From contig BBFD01000067.1 in NCBI GenBank assembly GCA_001313065.1, positions 1 through 15,436 on the forward strand: a stretch of 15,436 bases of DNA, written 5' to 3'. The notes beneath the pieces are model-generated. The model ran no database searches, had not been told where the DNA came from, and was given only the letters and a program-made list of their open reading frames with translations. A program made the translations under genes and the position numbers. This stretch comes from Silvimonas sp. JCM 19000 (GTDB lineage Bacteria > Pseudomonadota > Gammaproteobacteria > Burkholderiales > Chitinibacteraceae). This document shows, one piece after another, positions 1 through 8,885 of this stretch (positions are counted from its first letter, which is position 1; every line of letters starts with the position of its first letter).

Positions 1-1865
1 CCCGCGCCTGCTGCGCCTGCCGCCGCACCGGCGTCACCGCCTTGTGCTGCGTACATTTGCTCGGCCAGTTTGTGGCTGGCTTGCATCAGCGCGTTGGACT
101 TGGCTTCGATCGCATCCTTGTCGTCGCTGCCCAGTACTTCTTCCAGTTCTTTCAGGCTGCTTCGATGCTGGTTTTTTTTCTTCAGCCGAAACCTTGTCGC
201 CGTAGTCGGTCAGCGATTTCTTGACCTGATGCACCAGCCTTCGGCGCTGTTACGTGCGTCGATCAGTTCGCGTGCTTTCTTGTCTTCTTCGGCGTGCGCT
301 TCAGCGTCCTTCACCATGCGCTGGATTTCGTCTTCCGACAGACCCGAGTTCGCCTTGATGGTGATCTTGTTCTCTTTGCCGGTGGCCTTGTCCTTGGCGC
401 TCACGTGCAGAATGCCGTTGGCATCGATGTCAAACACCACCTCGATCTGCGGCGTGCCACGCGGCGCAGCCGGAATGCCTTCCAGGTTGAACTGACCCAG
501 GCTCTTGTTGGCGCTGGCCAGCTCACGCTCACCTTGCAGCACGTGGATGGTGACGGCGCTCTGGTTGTCGTCCGCGGTCGAGAACACTTGCGATGCCTTG
601 GTCGGAATCGTGGTGTTTTTCTGGATCAGCTTGGTCATCACGCTACCCAGGGTTTCGATACCCAGGCTCAGCGGCGACACATCCAGCAGCAACACGTCTT
701 TACGATCGCCCGACAGCACGGCGCCCTGAATGGCAGCACCTACGGCCACGGCTTCATCCGGGTTCACGTCACGACGCGGGTCTTTGCCAAAGAACTCTTT
801 GACGCGTTCCAGCACCTTCGGCATACGGGTCTGGCCGCCGACCATGATCACGTCATCGATGTCGGTGACTTTCAGGCCAGCGTCTTTCAGTGCTACGCGG
901 CACGGCTCGATCGAACGCTCGATCAGTTCGTCGACCAGGCTTTCGAACTTGGCGCGGGTGATTTTCAGCGTCAAGTGTTTCGGGCCGGTGGCATCCATCG
1001 TCACGTACGGCAGGTTTACTTCGGTCTGCGCGCTGCTAGACAGTTCGATCTTGGCCTTTTCCGCAGCTTCTTTCAGACGCTGCAGCGCCATCACGTCTTG
1101 CTTCAGATTGATGCCGGTGTCTTTCTGGAATTCGGCAATGATGTAATCGATGATGCGTTGGTCAAAGTCTTCACCGCCCAGGAAGGTATCGCCGTTGGTG
1201 GCCAGCACTTCAAACTGCTTGTCGCCATCCACATCGGCAATTTCGATAATCGAAATATCGAACGTACCGCCGCCCAGGTCATACACGGCAATCTTGCGAT
1301 CGCCCTTTTCGTTCTTGTCCAGACCAAACGCCAGTGCGGCGGCAGTCGGCTCGTTAATGATGCGCTTGACGTCCAGACCGGCAATACGGCCCGCGTCTTT
1401 GGTGGCCTGGCGTTGGCTGTCGTTAAAGTAAGCCGGTACGGTAATCACGCTTCGGTCACTTCTTCGCCCAGATAATCTTCGGCGGTCTGCTTCATCTTGC
1501 GCAGCACGTCGGCCGAGATTTGCGGCGGGGCCATCTTGCGGCCGTGCACTTCTACCCATGCATCGCCGTTGTCGGCTTTGACGATGGAGTAAGGCATCAG
1601 GTCGATGTCTTTCTGAACTTCTTTTTTTTCTTCAAACTTGCGGCCGATCAGGCGCTTTACCGCGTACAGCGTATTGCGCGGGTTGGTCACCGCCTGGCGC
1701 TTGGCCGGGGCACCCACCAGGGTGTCGTCGTTATCCAGATAAGCAATGATCGACGGGGTGGTGCGAGCGCCTTCCGAGTTTTCAATCACCTTGGGTTGGC
1801 CGTTCTCGATCACAGCCACGCACGAGTTGGTCGTGCCCAAGTCAATACCAATCATTTTTTGCCAT
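1..1865 (-). CDS. dnaK: Molecular chaperone DnaK (Hsp70), C-terminal tail cut by window edge; frameshifted
   Basis: ATP-dependent Hsp70 chaperone of the cytoplasm that folds and protects proteins with DnaJ and GrpE. Visible in order are the phosphate-1 motif [10 protein letters not shown] near the N-terminus, [10 protein letters not shown], the adenosine motif [10 protein letters not shown], the substrate-binding domain ([11 protein letters not shown] onward) and the helical lid. The glycine/alanine-rich tail runs off the left edge, so only roughly the last 20 residues are missing. The start is the ATG at 1863-1865 giving M-A-K-M-I-G-I-D, which needs one T removed from the run 1855-1860. Other frame breaks lie near 1448 (GCGGTG read as GCGTG), 237-239 (missing C), 173-180 (A/T run of 8) and 155-156 (missing G). 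An extra in-frame Lys sits at run 1622-1629. The gene follows grpE but has its own sigma32 promoter. Identity is certain; the breaks look like sequence errors. Confidence 0.97.
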
Positions 1866-1944
1866 AGTAATCAATCCTCTAACTATTGTTGCGCGGCAGA
1901 GCGAACACGCTCTACACGCTACTTGTTCAATAACCCTGGTGAGC

Positions 1945-1972
1945 AAGTGGGGATGTCATAGGGCTTTTCAAG
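1945..1972 (-). promoter_or_regulatory. Sigma32 (heat-shock) promoter of dnaK
   Basis: On the minus strand, CTTGAAA (1966-1972) is followed after exactly 13 bases by CCCCACTT (1945-1952). The known RpoH consensus is CTTGAAA, 11-16 bases, CCCCATNT, so the -35 is perfect and the -10 differs by one base. It sits about 80 bases upstream of the dnaK start in the 178-base grpE-dnaK gap, so dnaK can be transcribed separately from grpE. Confidence 0.85.
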
Positions 1973-2043
1973 AGAAACGATAGCGACGGACTATTTCCTG
2001 CTGTTTCTCGCCTGCTGCCACCACAAACTGGCCAGTCAAATAC

Positions 2044-2596
2044 TTATTTAGGTGCGGCGACCACAACCATCGCCGGGCGGATCACACGGCCGGACAACTC
2101 ATAGCCTTTCTGCATCACTTGCACCACGGTGTTGGCGTCTTGTTCGGACGGCACCACCGAAATGGCTTGATGCTTGTTGGGGTCGAGTTTTTTCGCCCAC
2201 CGGGTTGATCTCAGCCAGATCAAACTTTTCAAATGCGGCAATCAACTGCTTTTGCGTCAGATCGACGCCCACCTTCAGATTTTCAATATTGCCCGATTGG
2301 TCCAGCAGGGCCATTTCGAGCGAATCCTTGACGGCCAGCAGTTCACGCGCAAAACGTTCGATCGCAAATTTGCGGGTCTTTTCATTGTCTTCGGCAGCAC
2401 GGCGGCGAATGTTTTCAGCCTCGGCGCGGACATAAAGCACATCCGCACGGGCTTTATCCAGTTCGGCCAGCAGGGCTTCGAGGTTGACTTCAAGTTCTTG
2501 CCCGTCTTCGGCAATGACTTGCGGTTCTTGCACTTCGACGCCTTGCTCGTGCTGCAGGTCTTGCTGGGGTTGCTGGTTTTGGTTCTCGGCCGACAT
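2044..2596 (-). CDS. grpE: Nucleotide exchange factor GrpE; one frameshift
   Basis: Cytoplasmic homodimer that releases ADP from DnaK and resets the chaperone cycle. The acidic, Gln-rich N-terminus is followed by a long charged coiled coil (about residues 35-100, including [14 protein letters not shown]) and the C-terminal beta domain ending in [16 protein letters not shown], a standard GrpE signature. The start is the ATG at 2594-2596, chosen because GGAGG (2603-2607, minus strand) lies 6 bases upstream; longer open frames are not supported. The T run 2188-2193 has six bases where five restore V-G-E-K-L-D-P-N-K-H. Corrected length is about 183 residues, normal for the family. It is upstream of dnaK in the same direction and has its own sigma32 promoter. 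Confidence 0.96.
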
Positions 2597-2622
2597 TACA
2601 TACCTCCATTGCGATGCAAGCG

Positions 2623-2650
2623 AAATGGGGATCCCCCCACTCTTTTCAAG
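2623..2650 (-). promoter_or_regulatory. Sigma32 (heat-shock) promoter of grpE
   Basis: On the minus strand, CTTGAAA (2644-2650), a 13-base spacer and CCCCATTT (2623-2630) match the RpoH consensus at every defined position. The bases ahead of the -35 (CC before CTTGAAA) also fit the extended consensus. The -10 lies 27 bases upstream of the grpE ATG, leaving a short leader that contains the GGAGG ribosome site. Confidence 0.92.
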
Positions 2651-2821
2651 GGTATTGCGGGAGAACCACGCTGGCATGGACATCTCGCAGCCCGCCGGTC
2701 TGCAAGCTGCCCACACCATCGTGGTTTCTGCACATTGCGAAAAAAACCACTGCTTGCTCCAGGTCTGCGGCATTACGCAGACCTTTATTGGAAAAAAAAT
2801 CGTCGCGCATTTTAGCGAGAA

Positions 2822-2836
2822 GCAACGCTGCGTTGC
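2822..2836. repeat. Palindrome GCAACG-CTG-CGTTGC upstream of aceA
   Basis: A perfect 6-base inverted repeat around a 3-base centre, about 240 bases before the aceA start. It could be an operator or a short hairpin. No known regulator motif was recognised, so the function is open. Confidence 0.4.
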
Positions 2837-2945
2837 ACCTGTGCGACATGCGGTAGTTTCCCGAAACGCGGGCTAAACCGTGTTAGCCGCCATGTAAGCG
2901 CACCACGCATTTATTTGAAACCGCGCTGTAAGTGATTTCCCCGAT

Positions 2946-2973
2946 ATGTAGCATTTTTTTATTCCGACTACAT
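2946..2973. repeat. Wide dyad ATGTAG-N16-CTACAT upstream of aceA
   Basis: Perfect 6-base half sites whose centres are 22 bases apart, close to two helical turns. The layout suits a dimeric or tetrameric repressor or activator near the aceA promoter. The spacer contains a seven-T run, a class of run often over-long in this window, so true spacing may be 20-22. Function is inferred only. Confidence 0.35.
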
Positions 2974-3073
2974 TGTTTGCTGCAGCGCAATATCAACGCG
3001 CTCAACTTGCCCTGGAGAGATCCAGATCGGGCTTAAACGCCCATCTAGCCCATATTTAACGCGGGAGTACGCC

Positions 3074-4359
3074 ATGACCACACGTGAACAACGCATTGCA
3101 CAACTGGAACAGGAATGGCGGGAAAACCCGCGCTGGAAAGGCATTCAGCGCCCCTACACGGCCGCAGATGTTGAAAGACTGCGTGGCTCACTACAAGTGC
3201 AGCACACGTTCGCCCACACCGGCGCGACCAAGCTATGGAAACTGCTCCATGAAACGCCGTACATCAATGCGCTGGGCGCGTTGACCGGCAACCAGGCCAT
3301 GCAACAAGTCAAAGCGGGCCTGAAAGCGATTTATCTGTCGGGGTGGCAAGTCGCCGCAGACGCCAACCTCGGCAGCGAAATGTATCCGGACCAGTCGCTG
3401 TACCCAGCGAACTCGGTGCCGCAAGTAGTGCGTCGCATCAACAACACCCTGCAGCGCGCTGACCAGATTTCGCATTCCGAAGGCGACGATAGCCTGGACT
3501 GGTTTGCCCCGATTGTGGCCGATGCCGAAGCCGGTTTTGGCGGCGTGCTGAATGCCTTTGAACTGATGAAGGCATGATCGAAGCCGGCGCGTCCGGCGTG
3601 CACTTTGAAGACCAGTTGGCCAGCGTTAAAAAAATGCGGCCATATGGGCGGCAAAGTGCTGGTGCCGACGCGCGAAGCGGTGGAAAAAAAACTGGTGGCC
3701 GCACGTCTGGCCGCTGATGTGATGGGCGTCCCCACCGTGCTGATCGCACGTACCGACGCTGAAGCCGCTGACTTGCTGACCAGCGATGTCGACGCCAACG
3801 ACCAACCGTTCTGCACCGGCGAACGCACGCCGGAAGGCTTCTTCAAGACCAAAGCCGGCCTCGAACAAGCCATCAGCCGCGGCCTGGCCTACGCGCCCTA
3901 TTGCGATCTGATCTGGTGCGAAACCGGCAAGCCGGATCTGGAATATGCGCGCAAATTTGCCGAAGCCATCCACGCCAAATTCCCGGGCAAACTGCTCGCG
4001 TATAACTGCTCGCCGTCGTTTAACTGGAAGAAAAAAACCTGGACGACGCCACCATCGCCACCTTCCAGGCCGAGCTGGGCAAACTGGGTTACGCCTTCCA
4101 GTTCATTACCCTGGCGGGCTTCCATTCGCTGAACTACGGCATGTTCAACCTGGCGCACGGCTACGCCCGCAGCGGCATGAGCGCCTTTGTTGAATTGCAG
4201 CAGGCCGAATTCGCGGCGGCTGATCGTGGCTTTACCGCGGTCAAGCATCAGCGCGAAGTGGGTACTGGCTACTTTGATGCGGTGACCCAGACCATACAGC
4301 AAGGTCAGTCTTCAACCACCGCGCTGAAGGGTTCGACGGAAGAAGAACAGTTCCATTAA
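3074..4359 (+). CDS. aceA: Isocitrate lyase; three frameshifts
   Basis: Splits isocitrate into glyoxylate and succinate, the first glyoxylate-shunt step needed for growth on acetate or fatty acids; cytoplasmic tetramer. The ATG at 3074 has GGGAG (3063-3067) 6 bases upstream. Visible are the N-terminal [24 protein letters not shown], the active-site motif KKCGHMGGK (catalytic Cys), [52 protein letters not shown] and a C-terminus ending in EEEQFH. Frame breaks lie at 3573 (GGCC read as GGC), run 3628-3634 (7 A for 6, exactly at KKCGH) and run 4031-4037 (7 A for 5). Run 3684-3691 (8 A) adds an in-frame Lys compared with E. coli AceA. Corrected length is about 427 residues, normal for the E. coli type. 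It stands alone, followed by a strong terminator. Confidence 0.96.
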
Positions 4360-4385
4360 GCACAAGGCACGACCTGCGCAGTAGA

Positions 4386-4423
4386 GCCGGCCCCGCAACT
4401 GATACGCGGGGCCGGTTTTTTTT
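4386..4423 (+). terminator. Rho-independent terminator of aceA
   Basis: A perfect 10-base GC stem, CCGGCCCCGC (4387-4396) with GCGGGGCCGG (4406-4415), has a 9-base loop and is followed by eight T (4416-4423). It lies 27 bases after the aceA stop. Confidence 0.95.
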
Positions 4424-4496
4424 GCGCTGCATCAAATCGTTGCGACAGAGGGAGGTATCTGATCTCGGCAGATTATCGTTATTGCGGAGAGCAGAT

Positions 4497-4815
4497 ATGA
4501 GCGACGTCAGTTCTGGCTATATGAACATTTACGCAGCACTTGGCATGCGCGAAACCCGCGCCATGCTGATCAAGCGCGGCTGGTGGTGGTGTTATCGGAT
4601 GTAATCCAGCGCCAGGGCCTGTCGCGGCGCAGGGCAGCGGAATTGCTGGGCTTTAGCGAAGCCCGGCTTAACAACATCCTCAAGGGCCAGTTTCGCAGCC
4701 TGAGCGAAATGCGCTTGCTGGATTGCCTGACGCAACTGGCTACGACGCACAGATCGTGATCGAGCCGGCCCGCAATGAAGACGGCACCGGCAAGATTGAT
4801 CTGGTGGTGGCCTAG
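4497..4815 (+). CDS. XRE-family HTH protein, HigA-like antitoxin type (HTH_37), solitary; two frameshifts
   Basis: Small DNA-binding protein of about 106 residues once two missing G are restored (near 4574, AAGGCG read as AAGCG; near 4738, CTGGGC read as CTGGC). The start ATG 4497 has GGAGA (4486-4490) 6 bases upstream. The layout Y-A-A-L-G, then M-L-I-K-A, then the helix-turn-helix GLSRRRAAELLGFSEARLNN, then LKGQFRSLS and LGYDAQIVIEPA, matches the COG5606/PF13744 group, which contains many RelE/HigB-partner antitoxins. Such antitoxins usually sit beside a toxin gene. Here aceA and its terminator lie upstream and a GST gene converges downstream, overlapping by 3 bases, so no toxin partner is visible. 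It may be an orphan antitoxin or an ordinary small regulator. Confidence 0.8.
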
Positions 4816-5455
4816 CCGCGCAATTCCTCAAACGTCACCGCCACATGCTGCGCATAGCCCGGGCGTTGCAACAGACGTTGGTACCAGGCCCGCAGATGGG
4901 GCAGGTCCGGTTTGGCAATATCAAGGTGCAAGTAGCGATGTAGCGTCACGCCGGCGCCAAACTCGGCCAGCGTTAGATGCTCGCCTGCCAGATAAGGGCG
5001 ATCGGCCAGTTGTGCGTCGATAAACTGGCACAGCGGGTTAAGGCGGGAGATGGCCTGGTCGATGGCGGCCGGGTTTTGCCTGGCCAGCGGCGTCCGGTAA
5101 AACACGCTGAACAGATCACCGAAGGCGGGTTGCAAGGTGCTGAGTGACCAATCCAGCCAGCTATCCGCCGCAGCCCGTTGTGCGGGTGCGGCGGGCCAGA
5201 ATCGGGGATGACCGAAGGTGGATGCCAGATAACGCAAAATGCTGTGGGATTCCCACACGGCGACGTCGCCGTGCTGCAAGGCCGGAATACGGCCGTATGG
5301 GTTCAGCGCGCGATAGGCCGGGGTATCCAGCCCGCCAAACGCGCCACCGATGTCGACGCGTTCGTAAGCCACGTCCAGCTCGGCGAGCAACCAGAGTACT
5401 CGCTGCACATTGGACGAGTTTTTTTGCGGCCCCACAGTTTGACTAGATCCGACAT
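4812..5455 (-). CDS. Glutathione S-transferase family protein; one frameshift
   Basis: Cytoplasmic protein with an N-terminal thioredoxin-like glutathione-binding domain and a C-terminal helical domain. The N-terminus reads M-S-D-L-V-K-L-W-G-R-K-N-S-S-N-V-Q-R-V, with serines at the usual activating position. The cis-proline motif YGRIPAL and the glutathione-contacting ESHSILRYLA follow, then the helical domain with YLAGEHLTLAEFGAG. The start ATG 5453-5455 is chosen for its GGAGGA about 7 bases upstream. It requires five instead of seven T in the run 5419-5425. Corrected length is about 213 residues, normal for the family. The 3' end overlaps the convergent HTH gene by 3 bases. The substrate cannot be told; detoxification of electrophiles is the general role. 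Confidence 0.92.
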
Positions 5456-5537
5456 CCAGTTCCTCCGGTTACGTGTTTGTAGTAATGGGCGCTAACTTGT
5501 GCGGCGGGGCATGGCCCGCTTTATATATATCTGCAGA

Positions 5538-5996
5538 TCACACCACCGCGGCATAGCCGTGGGGGCGCAGATGCAGCAACGTCCAGCCCAGGACGCTGGA
5601 GACCAGGGCGCACAGGGCAAAAGCCGTGCCGATAGCCAGCCCCGTTTGCATATGCCAGACCTGATCGGTAACCAGCCGCGTAACGATGGCCAGTCCAAAA
5701 TAAAAAATTAAAAAATCATGCCGACACACACCGGGCGAAACATCACGCCCCACGTCAGTAATGAATGTCGCCACACCTCGCGCCAGAAAAAACAGGCTGC
5801 AGAGTAGCGACAAGGTACTGAATGTCGCCACATCGGCCAGGGCCATGCTGCTTTCCCGGCTGATACCCAAGCGCATCAACTGCACTTTTACTAACACCGA
5901 CACCACGCTGAACAGCAGCACCGCTGGCACGATCACCGCTGCCAACAGCCCTATGTAATGCGTGTACGCCGATAACCGCGGAACAACTTCACTCAT
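5538..5996 (-). CDS. Small integral membrane protein of unknown function
   Basis: I do not recognise the family. The open frame gives about 152 residues with four likely membrane segments: about residues 14-37, 55-78, 94-108 and 117-142, with a short charged C-terminus. The ATG at 5994-5996 is preferred over a TTG 18 bases upstream because GAGG (6005-6008, minus strand) lies 8 bases before it. Three A/T runs of six (5702-5707, 5711-5716, 5788-5793) fall in the middle. If each were really five, the frame would stay open through a different middle stretch containing R-E-V-W-R-H and F-N-F-Y-F-G, so residues about 72-97 are uncertain. It lies 3' of the LysR gene on the same strand, with a 159-base gap. 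Confidence 0.65.
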   Translation of the reverse strand: MSEVVPRLSAYTHYIGLLAAVIVPAVLLFSVVSVLVKVQLMRLGISRESSMALADVATFSTLSLLCSLFFLARGVATFITDVGRDVSPGVCRHDFLIFYFGLAIVTRLVTDQVWHMQTGLAIGTAFALCALVSSVLGWTLLHLRPHGYAAVV

Positions 5997-6155
5997 TTGG
6001 CTTGCCTCAATCAAGACGGCTCCCTGACTGACCCTCTGTGACCGGGGGTTAGTGGCGTGCAGCTTAATCCGCAGACTTGACGCCGATGTTGCCGTCCGGC
6101 TGCCTGACGCGCTCTGACGGGGGGCCAGGCGACGTGCGGCGCAATGACAGCGGTT

Positions 6156-7085
6156 TCACGCCCTGAACTGGCGCAAACAAACGTTTGCATCAGCCCAGTA
6201 CGCGGGCTCTGCGTAAGCGGCTTTCAGAAATTCAATAAAATGGCGCACGCGTTGAGGCATGAACTTGCGCTGTGGCATCACGGCATACACCGGATATTCC
6301 GGCGATGACCACGCGTCCAGCACCGTGACCAGCCGGCCTTCGATCAAATCATCTTTGACCTCCCACAAGGAGCGCCACGCCAGGCCGTAACCTTGCAATG
6401 CCCACTCGTGCAATACGGCGCCATCGTTGCAGGCCAGTGTGCCGTTGACCTTCCAGTTGACCAGCTCGCCGTTTACCTTGAAGGTCCAGCCGCGCGCCTG
6501 GCTGGCCCCTAGCGATAAACACTGAAACCGCGCCAGATCTTCCGGCGATTTGGGGATGCCGTGTACGGCCAGGTAGGCGGGCGCGGCCACCACTACCCGG
6601 CGGTTATTGGCCAGGCGCACTGCCACCAGCGAGGAATCGGCCAGATCGCTGATGCGGATCGCGCAATCGACGCGCTCACTGCTCAGGTCCACCAGACGGT
6701 CCGACAGATCAAGCGTGACGGTCAATTCTGGATGCTGTTGCTGAAAGCGCGCCAGGTGGGGTGCCACATGTTTGCGCCCGAAGCCCGCCGGAGCGCTGAT
6801 GCGCAAATGGCCGCGTACCCGACTCGCGCCCGAGGCCACCGCCGATTCGGCGTCTTCCAGCTCGGCCAGTATGCGTTGCGCATCTTCAAAAAACGCGCTG
6901 CCTTCTTGCGTGAGCGTCAGGCTGCGGGTGGTGCGTAACAGCAAGCGTGTGCCCAGACGTTCTTCCAGCGCATCCAGCCGTCGCCCGATCACGGCCGGTA
7001 CCAGATCTTGCTGGCGTGCTGCGGCCGACAGCGATCCGGCCTGCACCACCGCGACAAAGGTCTCCAGTTGCTTCAGCACATCCAC
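6156..7085 (-). CDS. LysR-family transcriptional regulator (CrgA-like)
   Basis: Intact 309-residue regulator, the normal LysR length. The N-terminal winged helix-turn-helix (about residues 1-60) includes GSLSAAARQQDLVPAVIGRR and LGTRLLLRTTRSLTLTQEG. The rest is a periplasmic-binding-like effector domain (VRGHLRISAPAGFGRKHVAP, RVDCAIRISDLADSSLV, GYGLAWRSLWEV). It uses a GTG start at 7083-7085; no in-frame ATG lies just upstream. It is one of four genes here without any frame break, and its A6 run 6888-6893 encodes the expected Phe-Phe. It is divergent from aceB across 147 bases, the classic LysR layout, so regulation of aceB or of itself is plausible but not shown. Confidence 0.93.
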   Translation of the reverse strand: MDVLKQLETFVAVVQAGSLSAAARQQDLVPAVIGRRLDALEERLGTRLLLRTTRSLTLTQEGSAFFEDAQRILAELEDAESAVASGASRVRGHLRISAPAGFGRKHVAPHLARFQQQHPELTVTLDLSDRLVDLSSERVDCAIRISDLADSSLVAVRLANNRRVVVAAPAYLAVHGIPKSPEDLARFQCLSLGASQARGWTFKVNGELVNWKVNGTLACNDGAVLHEWALQGYGLAWRSLWEVKDDLIEGRLVTVLDAWSSPEYPVYAVMPQRKFMPQRVRHFIEFLKAAYAEPAYWADANVCLRQFRA

Positions 7086-7097
7086 GTTGGCATTACC

Positions 7098-7109
7098 TAC
7101 TGTTTAGTA
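7098..7109. promoter_or_regulatory. Dyad TACT-GTTT-AGTA in the LysR-aceB gap
   Basis: A perfect 4+4 base inverted repeat just upstream of the LysR start, within the divergent intergenic region. It could be part of an autoregulatory LysR site, but no clear T-N11-A palindrome was found. The evidence is weak. Confidence 0.25.
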
Positions 7110-7232
7110 AAAGATGTTGTGGCTTTATGGCGATATTTAGCCACTGCGCACGATATTAAACTGGCTCTCATTCGCCGTCGCGCCCGTTTGATCGCGCGTC
7201 AACATTCCGACCACACCGCCAGGAACGCCCGC

Positions 7233-8827
7233 ATGACTACCCTGCCCCAAGGCCTTGTATTGCACGCCCCGCTCTCCGCCGAATTTGCCGAAATCCTGAC
7301 GCCCGAAGCGCTAGCGCTGGTGGCCACGCTGCATCGGGCTTTTGAAAGCCGGCGCCAGGAATTGCTGGCGCGCCGGGTACAACGCCAGCAAGAACTTGAT
7401 GCGGGTAAGCGGCCCGATTTTCTGCCCGATACGCGTGCCATCCGCGAAGGCGATTGGAGCATCGCGCCACTGCCGGCTGATCTGGCGTGCCGCCGTGTGG
7501 AAATCACCGGCCCGGTCGAGCGCAAGATGATTATCAACGCGCTGAATTCGGGCGCGGACAGTTATATGACCGATTTCGAAGATTCAAATACGCCGAATTG
7601 GGATAACCAGATTCAAGGCAGATCAATCTAAAGGCCGCAGTCCGTCGCGAACTGGCCTTCCGCAATGAAGCCGGCAAGGAATATCGGCTGAATGAAAAAA
7701 TTGCGACGCTGATTGTGCGTCCGCGCGGTTGGCATCTGGATGAAAACACCTGACGGTGGATGGCCAGCGGGTATCGGGCGGGATATTCGACTTTGCCTTG
7801 TTCTTGTTTCATAACGCCAAAGCCCAGTTGGCACGGGGCACGGGGCCGTATTTTTTTATCTGCCGAAAATGGAATCGCATCTCGAAGCCCGCTTGTGGAA
7901 CGACATCTTTGTGCTGGCCCAGCAAGAAGTCGGCATTCCGCAAGGCAGCATCAAAGCCACCGTGCTGGTCGAAACCATCCTCGCCGCCTTTGAAATGGAT
8001 GAAATCCTCTACGAATTGCGCGAGCATTCGGCCGGCCTGAATGCGGGCCGCTGGGATTACATCTTCAGCTGCATCAAGAAGTTCAAGACTGACAAATCGT
8101 TTTGTCTGGCCAATCGCGCGCAGATCACCATGAATGTGCCGTTTATGCGGGCCTATGCGCTTAACCTGGTCAAAACCTGCCACAAGCGTAATGCGCCTGC
8201 GATCGGCGGCATGAGCGCACTCATCCCGATCAAGAATGATCCGCAAGCCAATGAGAAAGCGCTCGCTGCGGTGCGGGCCGATAAAACGCGCGACGCTGGT
8301 GATGGCTTTGACGGCGGGTGGGTGGCCCACCCGGGGCTGGTCGCGTTGGCGATGGAAGAATGGGTGAAAGTGCTGGGCGATCGTCCCAACCAGATCGACA
8401 AACAGCGCCCCGACGTCAACACCCAGGCAGCCGATCTGCTCAATTTCCAGCCGGAACAGCCCATTACCGAAGCGGGCTTGCGCATGAATATTGATGTGGG
8501 CATCCAGTATCTGGGTTCGTGGCTGGCGGGCAATGGCTGCGTGCTATCCATAATCTGATGGAAGACGCGGCGACTGCCGAGATCAGCCGCAGCCAGGTGT
8601 GGCAATGGATACGCTCGGACAAGGGCGTGCTGGACGATGGCCGCAAAGTCACCGCCGAGATGGTGCGCGCCATGATCCCGCCGGTGCTGGAAGCAATTCG
8701 CGCCGAGCATGGCGACGCCGTATTCCAGCGCACACCGTATGCGCGCGCTGCGCAAATCTTTGAGGCGATGAGCACCAGCGACGAATTTGCTGAATTCCTG
8801 ACTTTGCCCTTGTACGAAGAAATCTGA
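7233..8827 (+). CDS. aceB: Malate synthase A; four frameshifts
   Basis: Condenses glyoxylate with acetyl-CoA to malate, the second glyoxylate-shunt step; cytoplasmic. The ATG 7233 has AGGAA (7221-7225) upstream. Motifs along the corrected protein are [92 protein letters not shown] and the C-terminal [12 protein letters not shown], all matching E. coli AceB closely. Frame breaks lie at 7619 (missing C), run 7743-7746 (4 A where 5 give D-E-K-H), run 7851-7857 (7 T where 5 give P-Y-F-Y-L-P-K) and 8544 (missing C, G-C-V-P-I-H). Corrected length is about 531 residues, matching the AceB (not GlcB) class. It is monocistronic with its own terminator, divergent from the LysR gene. Confidence 0.96.
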
Positions 8828-8858
8828 TTGGCGCCAGGCAAATTACGCCTGCAAATAC

Positions 8859-8885
8859 AAGGGATGCTGCGGCATCCCTTTTTTT
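8859..8885 (+). terminator. Rho-independent terminator of aceB
   Basis: Stem AAGGGATGC (8859-8867) pairs with GCATCCCTT (8872-8880) around the tetraloop TGCG. The T run 8879-8885 follows. It starts 31 bases after the aceB stop. Confidence 0.92.

Larger units (their letters stand above)
2651..3073. other. Gene-free region between grpE promoter and aceA
   Basis: I see no gene in these 423 bases. They hold an odd palindrome GCAACG-CTG-CGTTGC (2822-2836), a wide dyad ATGTAG (2946-2951) / CTACAT (2968-2973), a small hairpin CTGGA-GAGA-TCCAG (3012-3025) and the aceA ribosome site GGGAG (3063-3067). The aceA promoter must lie here, but I could not fix a clear sigma70 -35/-10 pair. The A/T runs at 2738-2744, 2793-2800 and 2954-2960 may be inflated, so spacings are uncertain. 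Confidence 0.6.

Noticed and set aside
294..1475. Long plus-strand open frame of 393 codons opposite dnaK
   Set aside because: It is a shadow of dnaK: the minus strand encodes unmistakable Hsp70 motifs, and the plus-strand product resembles nothing.
2913..2946. Third sigma32-like promoter before aceA (TTTGAAA ... CCCCGATAT)
   Set aside because: The spacer is about 18 bases, outside the 11-16 range, and the -10 match is partial; heat control of aceA is not expected.
3628..3634. Programmed ribosomal frameshifting on A runs (aceA, adk, grpE and others)
   Set aside because: Shifts occur in nearly every gene, in both directions, at G/C runs as well, and interrupt catalytic cores. Sequence error explains all of them more simply.
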